In this document: positions 45,511 through 57,126 of the stretch, one piece after another
How positions within the stretch are numbered: the first letter of the stretch is position 1
Layout of the letters: every line of letters begins with the position of its first letter
NCBI RefSeq assembly: GCF_033958435.1
Contig: NC_134137.1
Span: 242,218,501 to 242,282,500, forward strand
DNA length: 64,000 bases
Direction of reading: 5' to 3'
Origin: Carettochelys insculpta
Taxonomy: Eukaryota; Chordata; Testudines; Carettochelyidae
The notes under the pieces: generated by a model
Databases searched by the model: none
What the model saw: the letters and a program-made list of their open reading frames with translations, nothing else
What the model was told of the DNA's origin: nothing
Position numbers and translations under genes: made by a program

Positions 45511-46893
45511 ATGGAGTCCGAGCACCTGCTCCTGGCCTTAGAGGCCGACGTCCTGGGCACTGTACTACAGCTGCTGTGAACAGTCATTGCAGCCATCCCC
45601 ATCTCCTTGGGTGGCTGAGCTGCCCCCTTCTGGGGCTGTGGAGTTCCCCCAGCCTGGATCCCACCAGTGACACCCCACCCCCAGGCTTCCCGGTGCCTCT
45701 GGAGCCACCCCAGAAGCTCAGACTGGTGGGAGCAGCTGGTGCTGGGGCAATGAGATGACGCCAGATGGCTGTAGAACTTCCGCATGAGCCAGGAGACCTT
45801 CCAGGAGCTCTGCCACTGACTCATACCCTCACTGAGGCATCAGCACACCCCCATGTGCCCTGCTCTCTTCCTCAAGGAGCACGTCGCAAACGCTATATGG
45901 AAGTTGGCTACCCCAGACAGCTACTGCTCTGTGGGGCATCAGTTCAGGGTGGGCAAAGCTACCGTTGGGGCTGTTGTCATGGAGGTAAGCCAGCCCTGAG
46001 TCACACCCCCACCACAGGGAAGGGAGAGGGGGCTCCTGGGCAAGGGGACCCTTGGCGGCGGGAGGCCATGAAGGGGCGGGGAGACAGGGGCTGATAGCAG
46101 GGAGGGGGCTGGGTGCAGGGTTTGATGGCCATGAGGGGGATTGGGCGGAGGGGGAAGAAGGGAGGTGGCAGGGATCAGTGGCTGGGGTGGTGGGGCTTGC
46201 AGCTGCCCACCGTACCCTTACAAGAGCACACATCTTCCATCCCATGCAGGTCATCCATGGAATCAGTGTGATGCTTCTCCACAGAATCATATGCATCGGA
46301 GACCTGGATGCAGCCATCGGGGTGTTCACAGCACACAGCTTCGCAAACTGCTTTGGCGCCCTGGATTGGACACATCCCTATCAGCACCCTGGCACACAGC
46401 ACCAGCTAGTTCATCAACAGAAAGAGCTACCACTTGGTAGTCCTCCAGGCCCTGATGGATCCCAAGCGCCACTTCATGGATGTGTGTGCGGGATGGGTAG
46501 GCCGGGCACAAGACAAACGTGTTCCAGAATTCCGGCCTGTGCTGGTGTATTGAGGGTGAGACCTACATCCCCTAGCAGGAGCTCCTGGTCGATGAGGTCA
46601 CCATGCCACTCTGCATGGTGGCTGATACCACCTACCTGCTGTAGCTGTGGCTCATGCAGCCCTATACAGGCCACCTCAACCCTGCCCAGGAGGCCTTCAA
46701 CACCCACCTCAGCCAGGCTCTCAATGTGGTTGAACAGGCCTTTGGGGACCTGAAGGGGCAGTGGCAGTGCCTCCTCTCGTGCCTGGAAGCTGGGGTGCAG
46801 AATGTTCTGCAGGTGGTGGGAGCCTGCTGCTCCCTCCACTGGAGGGCCAGGGAGATTCATCCAGGGGTGGGCAGACGAGTCTGGCCCTGGTTA
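45511..46893 (+). pseudogene. Harbinger transposase pseudogene
   Basis: Exon 1 (45511-45984) reads as exactly 158 codons without an indel from its ATG to the donor ATGGAG|GTAAGC, but has five in-frame stops. The motifs DWWEQLVLG and SVGHQFRVGKATVGAVVMEV are clear. Exon 2 starts at 46250 after CCCATGCAG and keeps GALDWTH, the first catalytic Asp. It then shifts frame around 46380-46440, keeps a degraded second block (the HDAR motif has become QDKR, so the second Asp is out of place) and keeps VVEQAFGDLKGQW, the catalytic Glu. It cannot encode a full protein. A polyadenylation signal survives at 47074. Confidence 0.88.
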
Positions 46894-47244
46894 TAAGCAG
46901 CCCGCCGCCACCCCCTGTTGCCAGGCCAACCGTGACAGGGTCCACATCAGAGAGGCTCTCCATAAGAGCTTTGCTCATGGGCCCCACTGACCCCCAACCA
47001 CAGCCGCCTATCACCATGCACACCACCACCACCATCCCCTCACCAAGTAGACAGGACATAGGGATCGATGGAAAATAAAACTTTTGCTTTACACTGTACT
47101 ATGTTTGATCTATTACGCAACTAACTCGAAAACTCAGTACAGTGGGGTGGAGCCATGTACATTGGGGTGTTGGGAGGGAGCTGAACCTGGGGGGGCTGGG
47201 TGGGAGCTAAAACTGGGTGGCGGGGGCTCGTTCAGGTACAGGAG

Positions 47245-48677
47245 TCAAAGACTGAGAGCCCCATTGGCTCCGAGATCCCCTCCCACCCTGAGTTCAGGAT
47301 CTGCAGCGGAGCTGGGAAAGGGCGGGAACCATGGGCAGTTAGGGCCATGGGAGAGCTTCAGCGGTGTCAGGGGAGCTAGGGAGGCACACAGGAGGCTCAG
47401 CAGGGGTCTTGGCATGGGGGGGCAATGGGGGTTTTGCAGGGGAGCCAGGAGATGGGCCACATTGGCCACGTGCTCCTGCAGTATCCTGCTAATGTCCCCC
47501 AGGTAGTCCCAGACATCCCTCTGCCAGGCCATGTCAGCCTCCTCTAGCCAGTGGTGTCACTCAACCACCACAGCCTGGTGGAGGCTGGTGGTGTCCTCCC
47601 ACAACCACTGCTGAGGTCTCTGGCCACAGGCCCAATGTGGTGCTGCTAGAGGGGCTGGTCCTTCTCTACCACCTATGGGGAGGACTCTCTGGGACCACGG
47701 AGGTCACAGAATTCTCCCAGCCCTTGGATGCCACAGCTGAAAGGAGAGCAGGATGGAGTTTCAGTCCCTAATCATGGCCTTGGGGCAGTTCCCATTGGGC
47801 AACACCCACTCACCCCTGGGACGAACACCCTCCACCACGGGGGCACGGAGGCCATGGGGTATCACAGGCACATTGGGGTTCCCTGCCCATGTGGGTCAGG
47901 CCCCAGGTGCAGTCCAGCCCCGCCTACCTCTCACTGCACATGTGGCTCATGGCGCTGTCCATGGGCCTGGGTGCTGGCTGTCACCAGTGGGCATCATGGC
48001 ATGCTGCAGTCCTTGGCCAGCCAGGAGATGTCTGGACTGGGACCACTAGGCATGTGCGTGGCCCACTGGCAGCTTTGTCGCTCCTGCCCGGCTCGCTGGG
48101 GTGTGTGCTCTGTGAGGGACTCACTAGAGGGTCCCTCGATGAACTCTGGCAACCCCTGCTTCCCTGTCACCCAGCTGGACAACTGGAAGGACACATCAAT
48201 CACAAGGTTCCCCCTTCTCGCTTGACCACTCCTGGGTCACGTCCAGCCCTTGGCTCTGGCTCTCTGGTCCTGGCTCCTCCAAGGCTTCTTCCTGTGGCTG
48301 GTCTGCAGCCATGTCCAGGATGGCAGGGAGCTGTCCTGAGGCCCCAGGATGGATCGGAACTCCCAGTAGTTGGTGAGCATCTGGACTCATCCCTGCCTGG
48401 GTGTAGCCCTGCCGTAGCTTCTTTACTTTGGTCTGGAGTGTGCTCGGGGTGCCCTGGGTGCTGAGGCCGTGGGCAAGGTAGATGAAGGCTACAGTATTGC
48501 AGCATTTCACCCCCACCTCCATCAACACCTGCTCCTCTTTCCAAAGTCCCAGAAAGTCTCTTAATTCTGGCTCTGTCCGGGAGGGAGCCCTTTTTTTCTC
48601 AGATGTGGGCTCCTGGGAGCCCTGTGAGGGCTCTGAGGGGGGCCCTGGGGCTCCTGTGATGGGCAACTGCTAGCCAT
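47245..48677 (-). pseudogene. Harbinger Myb/SANT-like protein pseudogene
   Basis: The ATG at 48677 begins MASSCPSQEPQGPPQSP, which matches the start of the intact protein. The frame then breaks at an A-run (T-run on the + strand near 48590). The next frame reads PSRTEPELRDFLGLW and TKVKKLRQGYTQA, that is, the SANT domain with its first Trp changed to Arg, and stays open to 48196. The C-terminal helix relic (MAWQRDVWDYLGDISRIL) is at 47532-47480. Several frames and stops separate the parts. The left boundary is approximate. Confidence 0.75.
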
Positions 48678-49110
48678 TGCTGGGTAGTGATGTTCTGGGT
48701 GCAGCTGGGAGGGTGTGCTCCAGGAAGCTCATGCCTTTGTTGCTAGCATGCTCTCAGCTTCCTGCCATGGGGTTTCTGGGTCCATGTAACTTTAAGAGCA
48801 GCTGGACACAGAGATTATGGAACCCCACTGCTGTGGGCCAGGGCGTCTCCACGCTCCAGCTGGCTGGCACCATGGCAGACTCTTCTTTTGAAAGAGTGGG
48901 CTGTGGAACGTCTACACGTGTCTTCTTTCTAAAGAGAATTTCGAAGGGGGATGTGCTTCCTAATACAGGATCAAGGTGGGGATTTTGAAATCTGCACTGC
49001 ATTCCTCCAATTTTCTTTTGAAAGAATGCATTGTAAGCGTACACGCTCCTCGCGTTCTTTATGAAAGGGGGCAATGAATTTCGAATTTCTTTGCACATGT
49101 AGGCACGGCT

Positions 49111-49584
49111 TCATAGTCCCACCCTTTAAGCATGCCTTGGTTCTGGGGCATGAGCCACAGCTGTGTATGCTGTGGGATTCATTTGTAACTATAGATCTTT
49201 CAGCAGCTCTTTTCATGTGGGAGAGCAAGCTGATGAAAACTGTAAAGTTCTAACGCACTCTACATCCTCCCCAAACCTTAAGATCTTGCAGTGGCCCTTT
49301 GGAAGATTTTCAAAAGTCCTTTTCCTGAACTGTATGCGCAACCCCTCTACGTTATAGGGCACAGGACTGCTTGGCACTTTTGAGTTAAACCATAGTTAAG
49401 ATGCAATGCTAATTAGAATAGGAATTAATATTTCATAACCTGGTGGGTGATACCATATTTTCCATATAGTTGCTCTGCTCTCCTTTTGGCCTCATAACTA
49501 CGGTCTGGAAAGAAAAGGAGATTTCATATTGATTGTGTGGCCTAGATGTGCATCAAGTTTTATACTGGGGTGTAGCCTTTGCAA
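49111..49584. other. Unannotated sequence
   Basis: Nothing recognised between the old Harbinger copy and the next MITE. Confidence 0.45.
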
Positions 49585-49877
49585 GGCCATATCTACACTT
49601 TGTAATTATGTCAACCTAACTCACATCAGGTTATAGCCACCACAGTTTATAACATAACGTGTATGTGAACAGTTGGTTCCTTGTGTCAGGCATGCACCTC
49701 CTCACCAGGAGCACTTGTATTGATTGTCTTATCAGAGTGGGGCATTGTGGGATGGCTCCTGAAAGCCAACACAGAGGAAGACTAAGCCACAATGAAGATT
49801 AAACTGGTGCCTGCACACCCACCACCATCAGGAAACCTAGTCCTGAACACTACACATGTGCAACTGAAGATCTGGCC
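49585..49877. mobile_element. MITE-like element, about 290 bp
   Basis: The left end GGCCATATCTACACTTTGTA pairs with the reverse of the right end GGCCAGATCTTCAGTTGCAC. It contains GTGGGGCATTGTGGGATGG. No clear duplication. Confidence 0.55.
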
Positions 49878-49975
49878 TACTGTCTCCTCCCAAAAATTTG
49901 AAGTTCTAGACACCATTTAAGCCTGGACTTTAGTGTTCAGGACTTTAATTTAGGAGGAGAGTTTATTTATATCTT

Positions 49976-50042
49976 TCAAGTGCTACATGAATATTGGTTT
50001 GTTTTGTTAGAATACAGACTAACACGGCTACCTCTCTGTTAC
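49976..50042 (+). mobile_element. Penelope-like tail, end fragment
   Basis: Only the last part remains: AAGTGCTACATGAATATTGG, then GAATACAGACTAACACGGCT and ACCTCTCTGTTAC. Confidence 0.5.
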
Positions 50043-51195
50043 TTTTCCTTCTTTCTAGTTTATGAAATTGTATGCTGTTGCTTCTCATTAAAAAAAGTGT
50101 TTTTTTTATTTAATTAATGTATTCACCACTGATATCACTGGGACTTTTAGTTCTAGAAAATCCAAACGACAGCTCCAGGGTATTGCAAATTAAAAAGTAG
50201 TCACATAATCATGTTCCATTATATGCCAAATATTGGTTCTCAATTCTGATAAGTAAAGTACTAAATTAAAGTGAAACTGTCAAGCAGCCCAAGCAGTTCG
50301 AACTCACGAAGCCCAAGGGGCATCTTCAAATAGGCCATTGTCAAGTTGGTACAAGTTTTTATTTAATTAATAAAAGTCCAAAAGATAGGAAAGACATGAA
50401 AAAGACAGAGAATCATGGGGAAAACTTTCATCAATTAAAATATATTCTAAGGGAAGAGATGGTTTTTGAATTTTAATCATTGCCTTGAGGTGAAACTTCT
50501 GTTCTCCCTGCCTCACAACATTCTACTATACCAAAAGGTGGCAAATTCAAAAAATGATAAAAGGAAATACCTTGTCACACTATGTATAATTAGAATGTGG
50601 AACTTACAGCTACAGTAAGTCAAGACCAAGAATTTTACATGGAAAACAAGAATACCCTCAGTTATGATAGTCAGAGCTCAAAAAGGAAGAAGAGAATTGG
50701 AAGGGATATAAAACCTTATGTTTCAAGACTTAAAATTATAAATTACCAGTAGCGAGATTACGACATTAATAGAATGTGGAACAGTTTATCCTATATCAGA
50801 GGGGTCTCTTGTACTTTCCTCTGAAGCAACTGATGTTTTCCACAGTCAAAGATGGGATACTACGCTAGATGGATCGTGGGTCTTATCCAGTATGGGAATT
50901 CCTATGTCAAAAATGTAAACACATCCAAATTCGCTAGTGTAGTAGAAGCAGAATACAAGTGTGATTATAAAGCAGGAAGTGAAACTAACCAACCTACTTT
51001 CAATGTCTTGGCTGAGTGAAGTGCAGCAAGACAAGAAATAACACAAATCAGTAAAAGTACATTAAATTTTATATTATTTTGATTACAATAAACTTTTGTG
51101 TTAGCAACATAAACTGAAAGACACTTTTAGCATGTTACTGTGGCTTTAAAAGAAACACAACACTTCAGTTTAGTTTTCACTCACTTTTTCCCCAT
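50043..51195. other. Unannotated AT-rich sequence
   Basis: Nothing recognised. Confidence 0.45.
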
Positions 51196-51203
51196 ACCCA
51201 AAC

Positions 51204-51400
51204 CAGTGTTTCCCCTAATTTTTTCCATCCATGGGTGGAATAAATGTTGTTATGTGCACCAAGTCATGGGTGGATGTGCCCCACCAATAGAAACACATGG
51301 ATTCCACTGTGCATAGCAGTGGGCATTCTGTTAATCAGCTGGGTGGCACCCGAATCTCTCCTGGGCAGCCACCCAGGTGCTCAGGTTATAGAAAACACTG
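51204..51400. mobile_element. hAT-type MITE, 197 bp
   Basis: The ends are CAGTGTTTCCCCTAATTTTT and, reversed, CAGTGTTTTCTATAACCTG. The 8-bp flanks ACCCAAAC and CCCCACAC match at six of eight. The phrase TTGTTATGTGCACCA is inside. Confidence 0.72.
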
Positions 51401-51408
51401 CCCCACAC

Positions 51409-51734
51409 CTTAGACTGGATTGGCAGATGGCCACCCCGAACACACTTCGCATCCCTTTGTAATATGCCTTAACATAGTAGTCACTATCCCTCCTTTTTTC
51501 TGCTCCTTCACGCTCTAATTTCTCCTCTGTATGTTTTTTCTTGTGTATTTTTTCCTTCTTTAATTTTTTTTTTGTTGACTCTGCCCTGTGTCACATTCCT
51601 CATTCTCTCTCCCACAAGAAGGCCACATGCTGCTAGGAGTAGGAGGGCATCCAGGGCTGAGCTGAGCACCCCAAGAACAGGACGGAGAAGGCTGGCTTAC
51701 ATTTGGAGTTTTGCAGCTCATGTAAGCTGCTCTC
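51409..51734. other. Unannotated sequence
   Basis: T-rich (TTCCTTCTTTAATTTTTTTT near 51552). No feature recognised. Confidence 0.45.
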
Positions 51735-51737
51735 TCA

Positions 51738-52167
51738 GGCTACGTCTCCACAACAGTGATCTGTCCGCAGAAGTTTCTGTTGGACGATGTCTTCCAACAA
51801 ACTTCTGTTGACAGATCATGGCCAGACTCTCAAGCAGATCAGAAGAGTGGTCCACTCTGTTAACAGAAAACAGCTGGACTGCCTGGCCGCTCTATCGGCA
51901 AAATGGCCAACCGGATGCACAGCAGACAGGGCTGCCTGGTGACCCAGAAGCCCTGTCTGTCGACAGAAGGTCCACCTGAACGTCCACACTGGCTTTCTGT
52001 CAACATTGGCATTCTGCCTCACGGGGGAGCGGCAGAATGCTGTCAAAAGAAGTGCTGCGTTCTGTCGATTTACTGTCGACAGAATTCCTTGGGAATGTGG
52101 CTGCTCCGTGGGTTTTGTTGACAAAATTCCAGTTTTGTCAACAAAACTCTCTGGTATAGGCATAGCC
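51738..52167 (+). mobile_element. Harbinger-type MITE, TGTTGACA family, copy 3
   Basis: It starts GGCTACGTCTCCACAACAGT and ends CTGGTATAGGCATAGCC, with TCA on both sides (51735-51737 and 52168-52170). The interior has GATCTGTCCGCAGAAG and TTTTGTTGACAAAATTCC. The perfect but non-TWA 3-bp duplication is notable. Confidence 0.85.
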
Positions 52168-52170
52168 TCA

Positions 52171-53280
52171 GCCAGGGCTACACCACACCATCACAAGAAC
52201 GTTGGAAGGTGTCCCCTGCTGCCGTACTCAGAGGTGTGCAAAGATGTACAAGTATAGGTAAGTATATAGATTCCACCAGCTTTTCCCACTAATGCCAGTC
52301 TTCTCCATCATCTCCCTCAAAAACCCATTGAATTAGTCTCTGTCCCTTACCCCTCCCAAACAAGGCAACACTGTCATGGTTTAAAATTGTTTTGTGTACA
52401 ATTGCTTCCTTAGGAGCTGATCCTACAAATATTTACTACTGGTGCTCTCTTTGGTACTTAGTCTTGTTGGCTAAAATGTTTCCTAGATTGGGACCTGAGA
52501 TCCCAATTCCAAACTTGACAGCACACAAAATCAATTTCATTGGGTCTGCACAAGAAGCAGCAGTCTGTCTGTAGTCTACCAATGACAGATTTGGAGCCAG
52601 AGTTCTTAAGGTTCTAATTCTGACTCCTTCACTTACCTGGAACAATCTCTTACTCCACCACTAGTCCCATTGAGATCAGTGGAGTTAGCTATTATTCACT
52701 TTAAGTGTGGTCAGTATTTGCCCCCACACTAGCTGCTGTAAAAGAATTAGAGAAGTCAGGTCAGCAAGTTTTGCAGGGTTGGGAAACACTTCATGTAGAA
52801 CCATGATTCAGACAGATTACGCTAAAAGTCAAAGGAGTAACTTTAATGGAAAAAAGAGTAGCTCTAATGGAAAATCCAAAGAATAGAATGCAAGGTCGCT
52901 GTGTTTTATAGTCTTAAATTACCATATATCACAGCTACAGAACTTTAGGAAACCATGACTAGTTTTTATCTTGACTGGGTATTACAGCCAATAGCTTTCA
53001 ATTAACTTCTTTTACTGCTCCCATCAGATGCTGGCAACTAAACAGAAGGGCATTTAATTTTGCTGAAATGTGAATGGGGATTGGTAGGAATAAAAATTCA
53101 AGCTGAAGCAAAGGCTTTTTCAGTCCATCAACCTCTGGCACATCAGCAATGCTTTATAGGGTTTAGAAGTTCAGCTGTCACAATGGTACAATGGGCATTC
53201 TGATGCTTGTGAAACAAATAAACACTTCCCACAATTTACAGGGCCTTAGAACATGCACGGAACAGGTCAACTAAGAGCAC
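52171..53280. other. Unannotated sequence
   Basis: Nothing certain. The 52600-52640 part (AAGGTTCTAATTCTGACTCC) faintly resembles an old tRNA-SINE. Confidence 0.4.
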
Positions 53281-53367
53281 TGTCTTCACTTCCATACAGA
53301 GTTGTAATTTCTAGCCTGTGGAGACATACCTAGGCTAGCTGTATTGCTCTAGGACATTAAATATATG

Positions 53368-54090
53368 ATACATCTACACTTCAAGCTGGAGGAGTGATTC
53401 CTCACTCCAGGAGGTATCCTCGTGTTACCTCTTATTCAGCTGGTGCACTAAAAAAGGATTATATCCATGCTGGCACAAGCAGCAGGATGAGTTGGCCACC
53501 TGAGTACCTACCCGTCGGAGAACACAAGCGTGCACTGGGGGTGATAGCCCCTCCTGTCATTCACAGCTCCACAGCTATGCTCTATTTTAGGCTACATCTA
53601 CGCCACAGCAATCTTTTAAAAGAGCTCTCCTCCAAAAAAACCCTTCTTTCAAAAAAGCGCATCCACACACAAAAAAGCAGATCAAAAACTAGATCCACTC
53701 TTGTGATAGAGAGTCTCCGCACAGCCCCTGCTCTTTCAAAAGGACGGGCTGGAGATTGAAAAATCCGGAGCCACGAGGAGAGGTCTTTTGAAAAAAGGGC
53801 CCCTGGGGCATCTACACATTTTTTTCTGAAAGAACATTTCAGAGTAAGGCGCTCTTCCTCATCTGGGAGAGGAAGAGGGATGCCAAAAAATGTGTTGAGT
53901 TCTTTCAATTTCAGGTGGAAAGAGCGCATTCTGTGTGTAGATGCTCCACAGGGTCTTCCGGAAAAGGCCCCATTTTTTGAAAGAACTTGCTAATGTAAAT
54001 ACAGCATTAGTGTTCTAGCCTGTTCCCTCAGTATGGGTGTCTTCTCCAACTGGGAATCACAGCCCTAGATGCCAGCTGCATCTATGCAAG
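53368..54090. mobile_element. Older MITE interrupted by the element at 53590-54006
   Basis: The left half begins GATACATCTACACTTCAAGC and continues through GGAGTGATTCCTCACTCC. After the insertion the right half resumes with GTGTTCTAGCC and ends around CAACTGGGAATCACAGCCC, AGCTGCATCTATGC, which mirrors the left end. The right boundary is approximate. A further related scrap (CTAGCCTGTGGAGACATACC) lies just left, at about 53281-53355. Confidence 0.6.
53590..54006. mobile_element. Harbinger-type MITE, CTTTCAAAAG family, copy 2, nested
   Basis: It starts GGCTACATCTACGCCACAGC and ends GCTAATGTAAATACAGCA. TTA lies on both sides (53587-53589, 54007-54009). It is inserted in the middle of an older MITE whose halves continue on each side. 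The interior resembles the copy at 34996-35414. Confidence 0.85.
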
Positions 54091-54408
54091 TTTGGTAAAA
54101 ATCATCCAGCATACCAGCAGATGTTTTAAGCTCTCAGTCAATAAGAAAGCCTTGCCATTGTCTTGTTAAGGATGAATATAGCAGTCTTGATCCAAGGTCC
54201 ACTGAAGTTCAGAGAAAAACTCCTACACACTTTAATGGGCTCCACTGAAGGTCCCAAAAATATCAGACGTATGAAATCTTTCTTTACCTCTACATTGTAC
54301 ATACATCTTTAAAAAAATCACATGTGAAATCATGTCATCCTACAGAGCAAAAAAATTTATAAAATATACGGTGTGAGTTTTTTGACTCAGCCTATGAGCA
54401 ATTACAAA
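54091..54408. other. Unannotated sequence
   Basis: Nothing recognised. Confidence 0.45.
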
Positions 54409-54410
54409 TA

Positions 54411-55081
54411 CTGTAAACCCTGGATTTAACAGACTAATGAGGGATGAGGGCCCGTTAATGCCGGAAGTCTGTTATAGCCAAATGGTTATACTGTGTGATG
54501 ATGCACTGACCTTCCCAGCCCATCACTCACTCCTCTCCTCTGCCCCGCCTTGCATTCCCCCTCCTGCCCCATTCTTCCCCTCACACCTCCATCTCCCCCT
54601 CCCAATAGCCACGAGAGGAGCTGAACACTGGCCTGGCTCCTTCCACCTCCTGCAGCTCTCAATGCTGCAGCTCCTCCAGCCCCCGGCTCCAAGCCGCCCA
54701 CGCGAAGGTAGAGCCTGGCCGCTCCCAGCCTGCCAGTGGCTACAGACTCTGACACCATGGCACTTAGCACCATTGCCAGCAGTGACAGCTGGGCACCAAC
54801 ATGCTCCATGAACAAGGAGCTGGGGGAGGACATCTCCTGTATCCCACCACAGGCCCACCCCCTGGCTCCTCTGGCCCTGGTGGCCCCAGCTGCTGCAGCG
54901 GCCCCTCCAGCCCCAGCTGCCCCAGCCACAATGGCAGCTCCTCCAGCCCCTATGGCAGCTCTGGTGAGTCTCCGGCATTTATTTGGTAGGGGGGAGGGGG
55001 AGTGGGCAGGAGAGCTGGCAGACAGCGTCCATTATTTCCAAAGTCTGTTATATCAGGGTCTGTTAAATCAAGGGTTTACTG
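54411..55081. mobile_element. Tigger/pogo-like non-autonomous element, 671 bp
   Basis: The left end CTGTAAACCCTGGATTTAAC and the reversed right end CAGTAAACCCTTGATTTAAC match at 18 of 20 positions. The sub-end GTCTGTTATA is also shared. Flanks TA and CA fit an eroded TA duplication. The interior is C-rich with an open Ala/Pro frame (about 54757-55190, + strand) that looks like low complexity and not a gene. Confidence 0.62.
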
Positions 55082-55083
55082 CA

Positions 55084-56732
55084 TGTAAGCCATCTCCTCC
55101 AGAGAGCATTATGAAAAAAATGCTTTCATATCTCCACATGTGCAGTCATGTTCCTGGACCTATGTTTGTACAGCCCTATAAAATAATAAATTAGAAAACC
55201 TGCATGATTTTCCATTAAGAGACTCTCACAGTAAGAGAATATTCATTTTCAAGAGCTAAACAGTAAGGGAACAAATGGGATGGGGGAGGGCCTTTAAAAA
55301 AAGAGAATAAGAAGCAGTGCCCTGTTTAAATGTATGCTCTTCTTTTTCACCTATAATTAAGTTTAAAAAAAAAATGCTCAGGGAGTGTTCAAGTAAAAAA
55401 GAGCTTGAACTTCACAAAATGATTTCAATTATGAAGACACGTCATTATGTTATACATTTGTTTCAACTATTTCTCTCTTTTGATTAAAAAAAAAAAAATG
55501 ACTACTCCTGGTACACTGTCAGATTGAAACCAGCTGTGGGAGGCCTGAAGGTAGATGGAGAGTTTCAGGAGCAAATATGGTTTTTTTTGTTTTTGTTTTT
55601 TAATTTACAAAGGGATGTAGGAATGGGAGTAGAAGCAAAATTGTGTCTTTTCTTTATATGACTCCATTTATTTTAAAATCCTTTTAATGGGTTCAGAATA
55701 TGGGAGGAGGGCTCCACACTGGGACAGAAGGCTGGGGTGTGAGATGGGGCGAGGGTGCTCCAGCTAGGAGTGAGTGCTCAAGGGTAGAACCTGGGATGAA
55801 GAGTTGGGGTGCAGCAGGAAGGCACTCCAGACTGAGGCCCAGGGGGTTGGAGTGATACATGGTAAATTAAAAGCTGGAAGATCTTTACCATTGATCTTGT
55901 TTGGCTTTCCGTTTATAGTTGGATTTCCAGGTAAGTGATTTCCATCACGTTTCAGCATTTGTTTGGGAAGGGGTATTTGAACCATTAAGCTGCAGTCCTG
56001 ACCTTAATCTGTCCCTGCTCTGGGGAATGGGGGAGCTAGCTAGGCCAGGACTGCAGAGATGGGGAGGAAAGGGTGGGCCAAAGGCAGTAACTAGGAAACA
56101 AACAGGCACCATAAATTATCTTTTTAAAATCTACTGACTCCAGTGAAATTTAAATGGGGGAACAGTTAAATTGGCCTGGTAGGTTTCATTCTCTTTTTGT
56201 ACTGATGCAAAAATATCAACCGGTTTGCATTGTTCCAGAACCTAGCTCCAGGGCTCCTCTCTGCTCACAGCCTCCTGTATAGAGTCCTACCCTGTATTCT
56301 TGACTCCTGCCTTCCTGCACACACACCCAGCCCCAATTTCCAGCAGTTCATTCACATACCCCAGCCATCCCCAACATTCTTCCACCACCACCCCCCGCCC
56401 CCCTGCTCTGCTCTGGCTCCTGCACCTCTGTCTCTCACTACCAGCCCAAACACTACCACCTGACACTGAAGGACAGCAAGCTGAGGACAAGACAGGCACT
56501 TCTGTGGAGCAAAAAACCACTTAATCATAGGTATGCATTTTAAATTTTTACCTATTTTTGTTACACTAATGCAGTGTATGGTTTACATGGGGGCTCAATC
56601 AACTTAATGTTATATTGAATGTTTTTACTGCTTAGTTCTCATGGACTGCCATTGAACTCACTTCAAGCAATTTTACCAGGTGTCCTGTATTTCACACAGG
56701 GAAATATGGTCACCCTATTTACCACTGAAGTC
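55084..56732. other. Mixed low-complexity and probable hAT-derived sequence
   Basis: 55690-55860 is G-rich (GGGAGGAGGGCTCCACACTG) like hAT interiors. 56675-56720 (ACCAGGTGTCCTGTATTTCA, then AATATGGTCACCCTAT) resembles a hAT right end. I could not find a matching left end. Confidence 0.35.
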
Positions 56733-56980
56733 AGGGCTTGTCTGAACAATTTCTATATGATTTTAAGTCGATCTCTTTGGAAGCAGATAAAGCTAAATTG
56801 CTGACGTTGTGCAATTATACTGACATAAAGCTGCTTATATAGGCCACACTGGTATAAAACACCCTTTTACCAGTGTAACTGTGTCCCACTAGGGGATGTC
56901 ACTGATTTGGCTATATGGGTTTGTAATCCATACTGATAGCTTGGTACAAATGTTGTGCATAGATGAGGTCTTATAGGTAA
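56733..56980. mobile_element. Eroded MITE-like element
   Basis: Left GGGCTTGTCTGAACAATTTC and the reverse of the right end (AAGACCTCATCTATGCAC) are weakly matching inverted ends. The interior has GTATAAAACACCCTTTTACC. Boundaries are approximate. Confidence 0.45.
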
Positions 56981-56999
56981 AAAACATTCTACACTAGGC

Positions 57000-57125
57000 C
57001 AGGGGTGAGCAAACTTTTAACATCAAGCCCTGCTTTTCATCCCTGCCATTAGCAGGGCACCCTCCTCCTCCCCCAACCTGTGTAATGTAATCCAAACTGA
57101 CAGAAATTTCTGATATCTTCTGATA
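57000..57125. mobile_element. hAT-like left-end fragment
   Basis: CAGGGGTGAGCAAACTTTTA and the following 120 bp match the left part of the hAT element at 60444-60845, including GTGTAATGTAATCCAAACTGA. The right end is absent because the copy is cut off by the half MITE that follows. Confidence 0.65.
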
Positions 57126-57126
57126 G

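Larger units (their letters stand above)
45252..49110. mobile_element. Old, decayed PIF/Harbinger element of a related subfamily
   Basis: The left end is GGCTGTGTCTACACTAC. The right end, read on the reverse strand, is AGCCGTGCCTACATGTGC. Inside are the same two convergent genes as the intact element, both broken, with a conserved splice donor (45985) and acceptor (46249) in the transposase gene. Most CpGs have become TG or CA, a sign of age. The subterminal sequence is rich in CTTTCAAAAG rather than the ATCGAAATAG of the young copy, so it is a different subfamily and not a duplicate. I cannot make out a clean duplication (AAT on the left, TCA on the right). Confidence 0.85.

Noticed and set aside
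45252..49110. Segmental duplicate of the neighbouring Harbinger element
   Set aside because: Ends and N-terminal coding sequence differ and divergence is high throughout, which fits a separate older insertion better.
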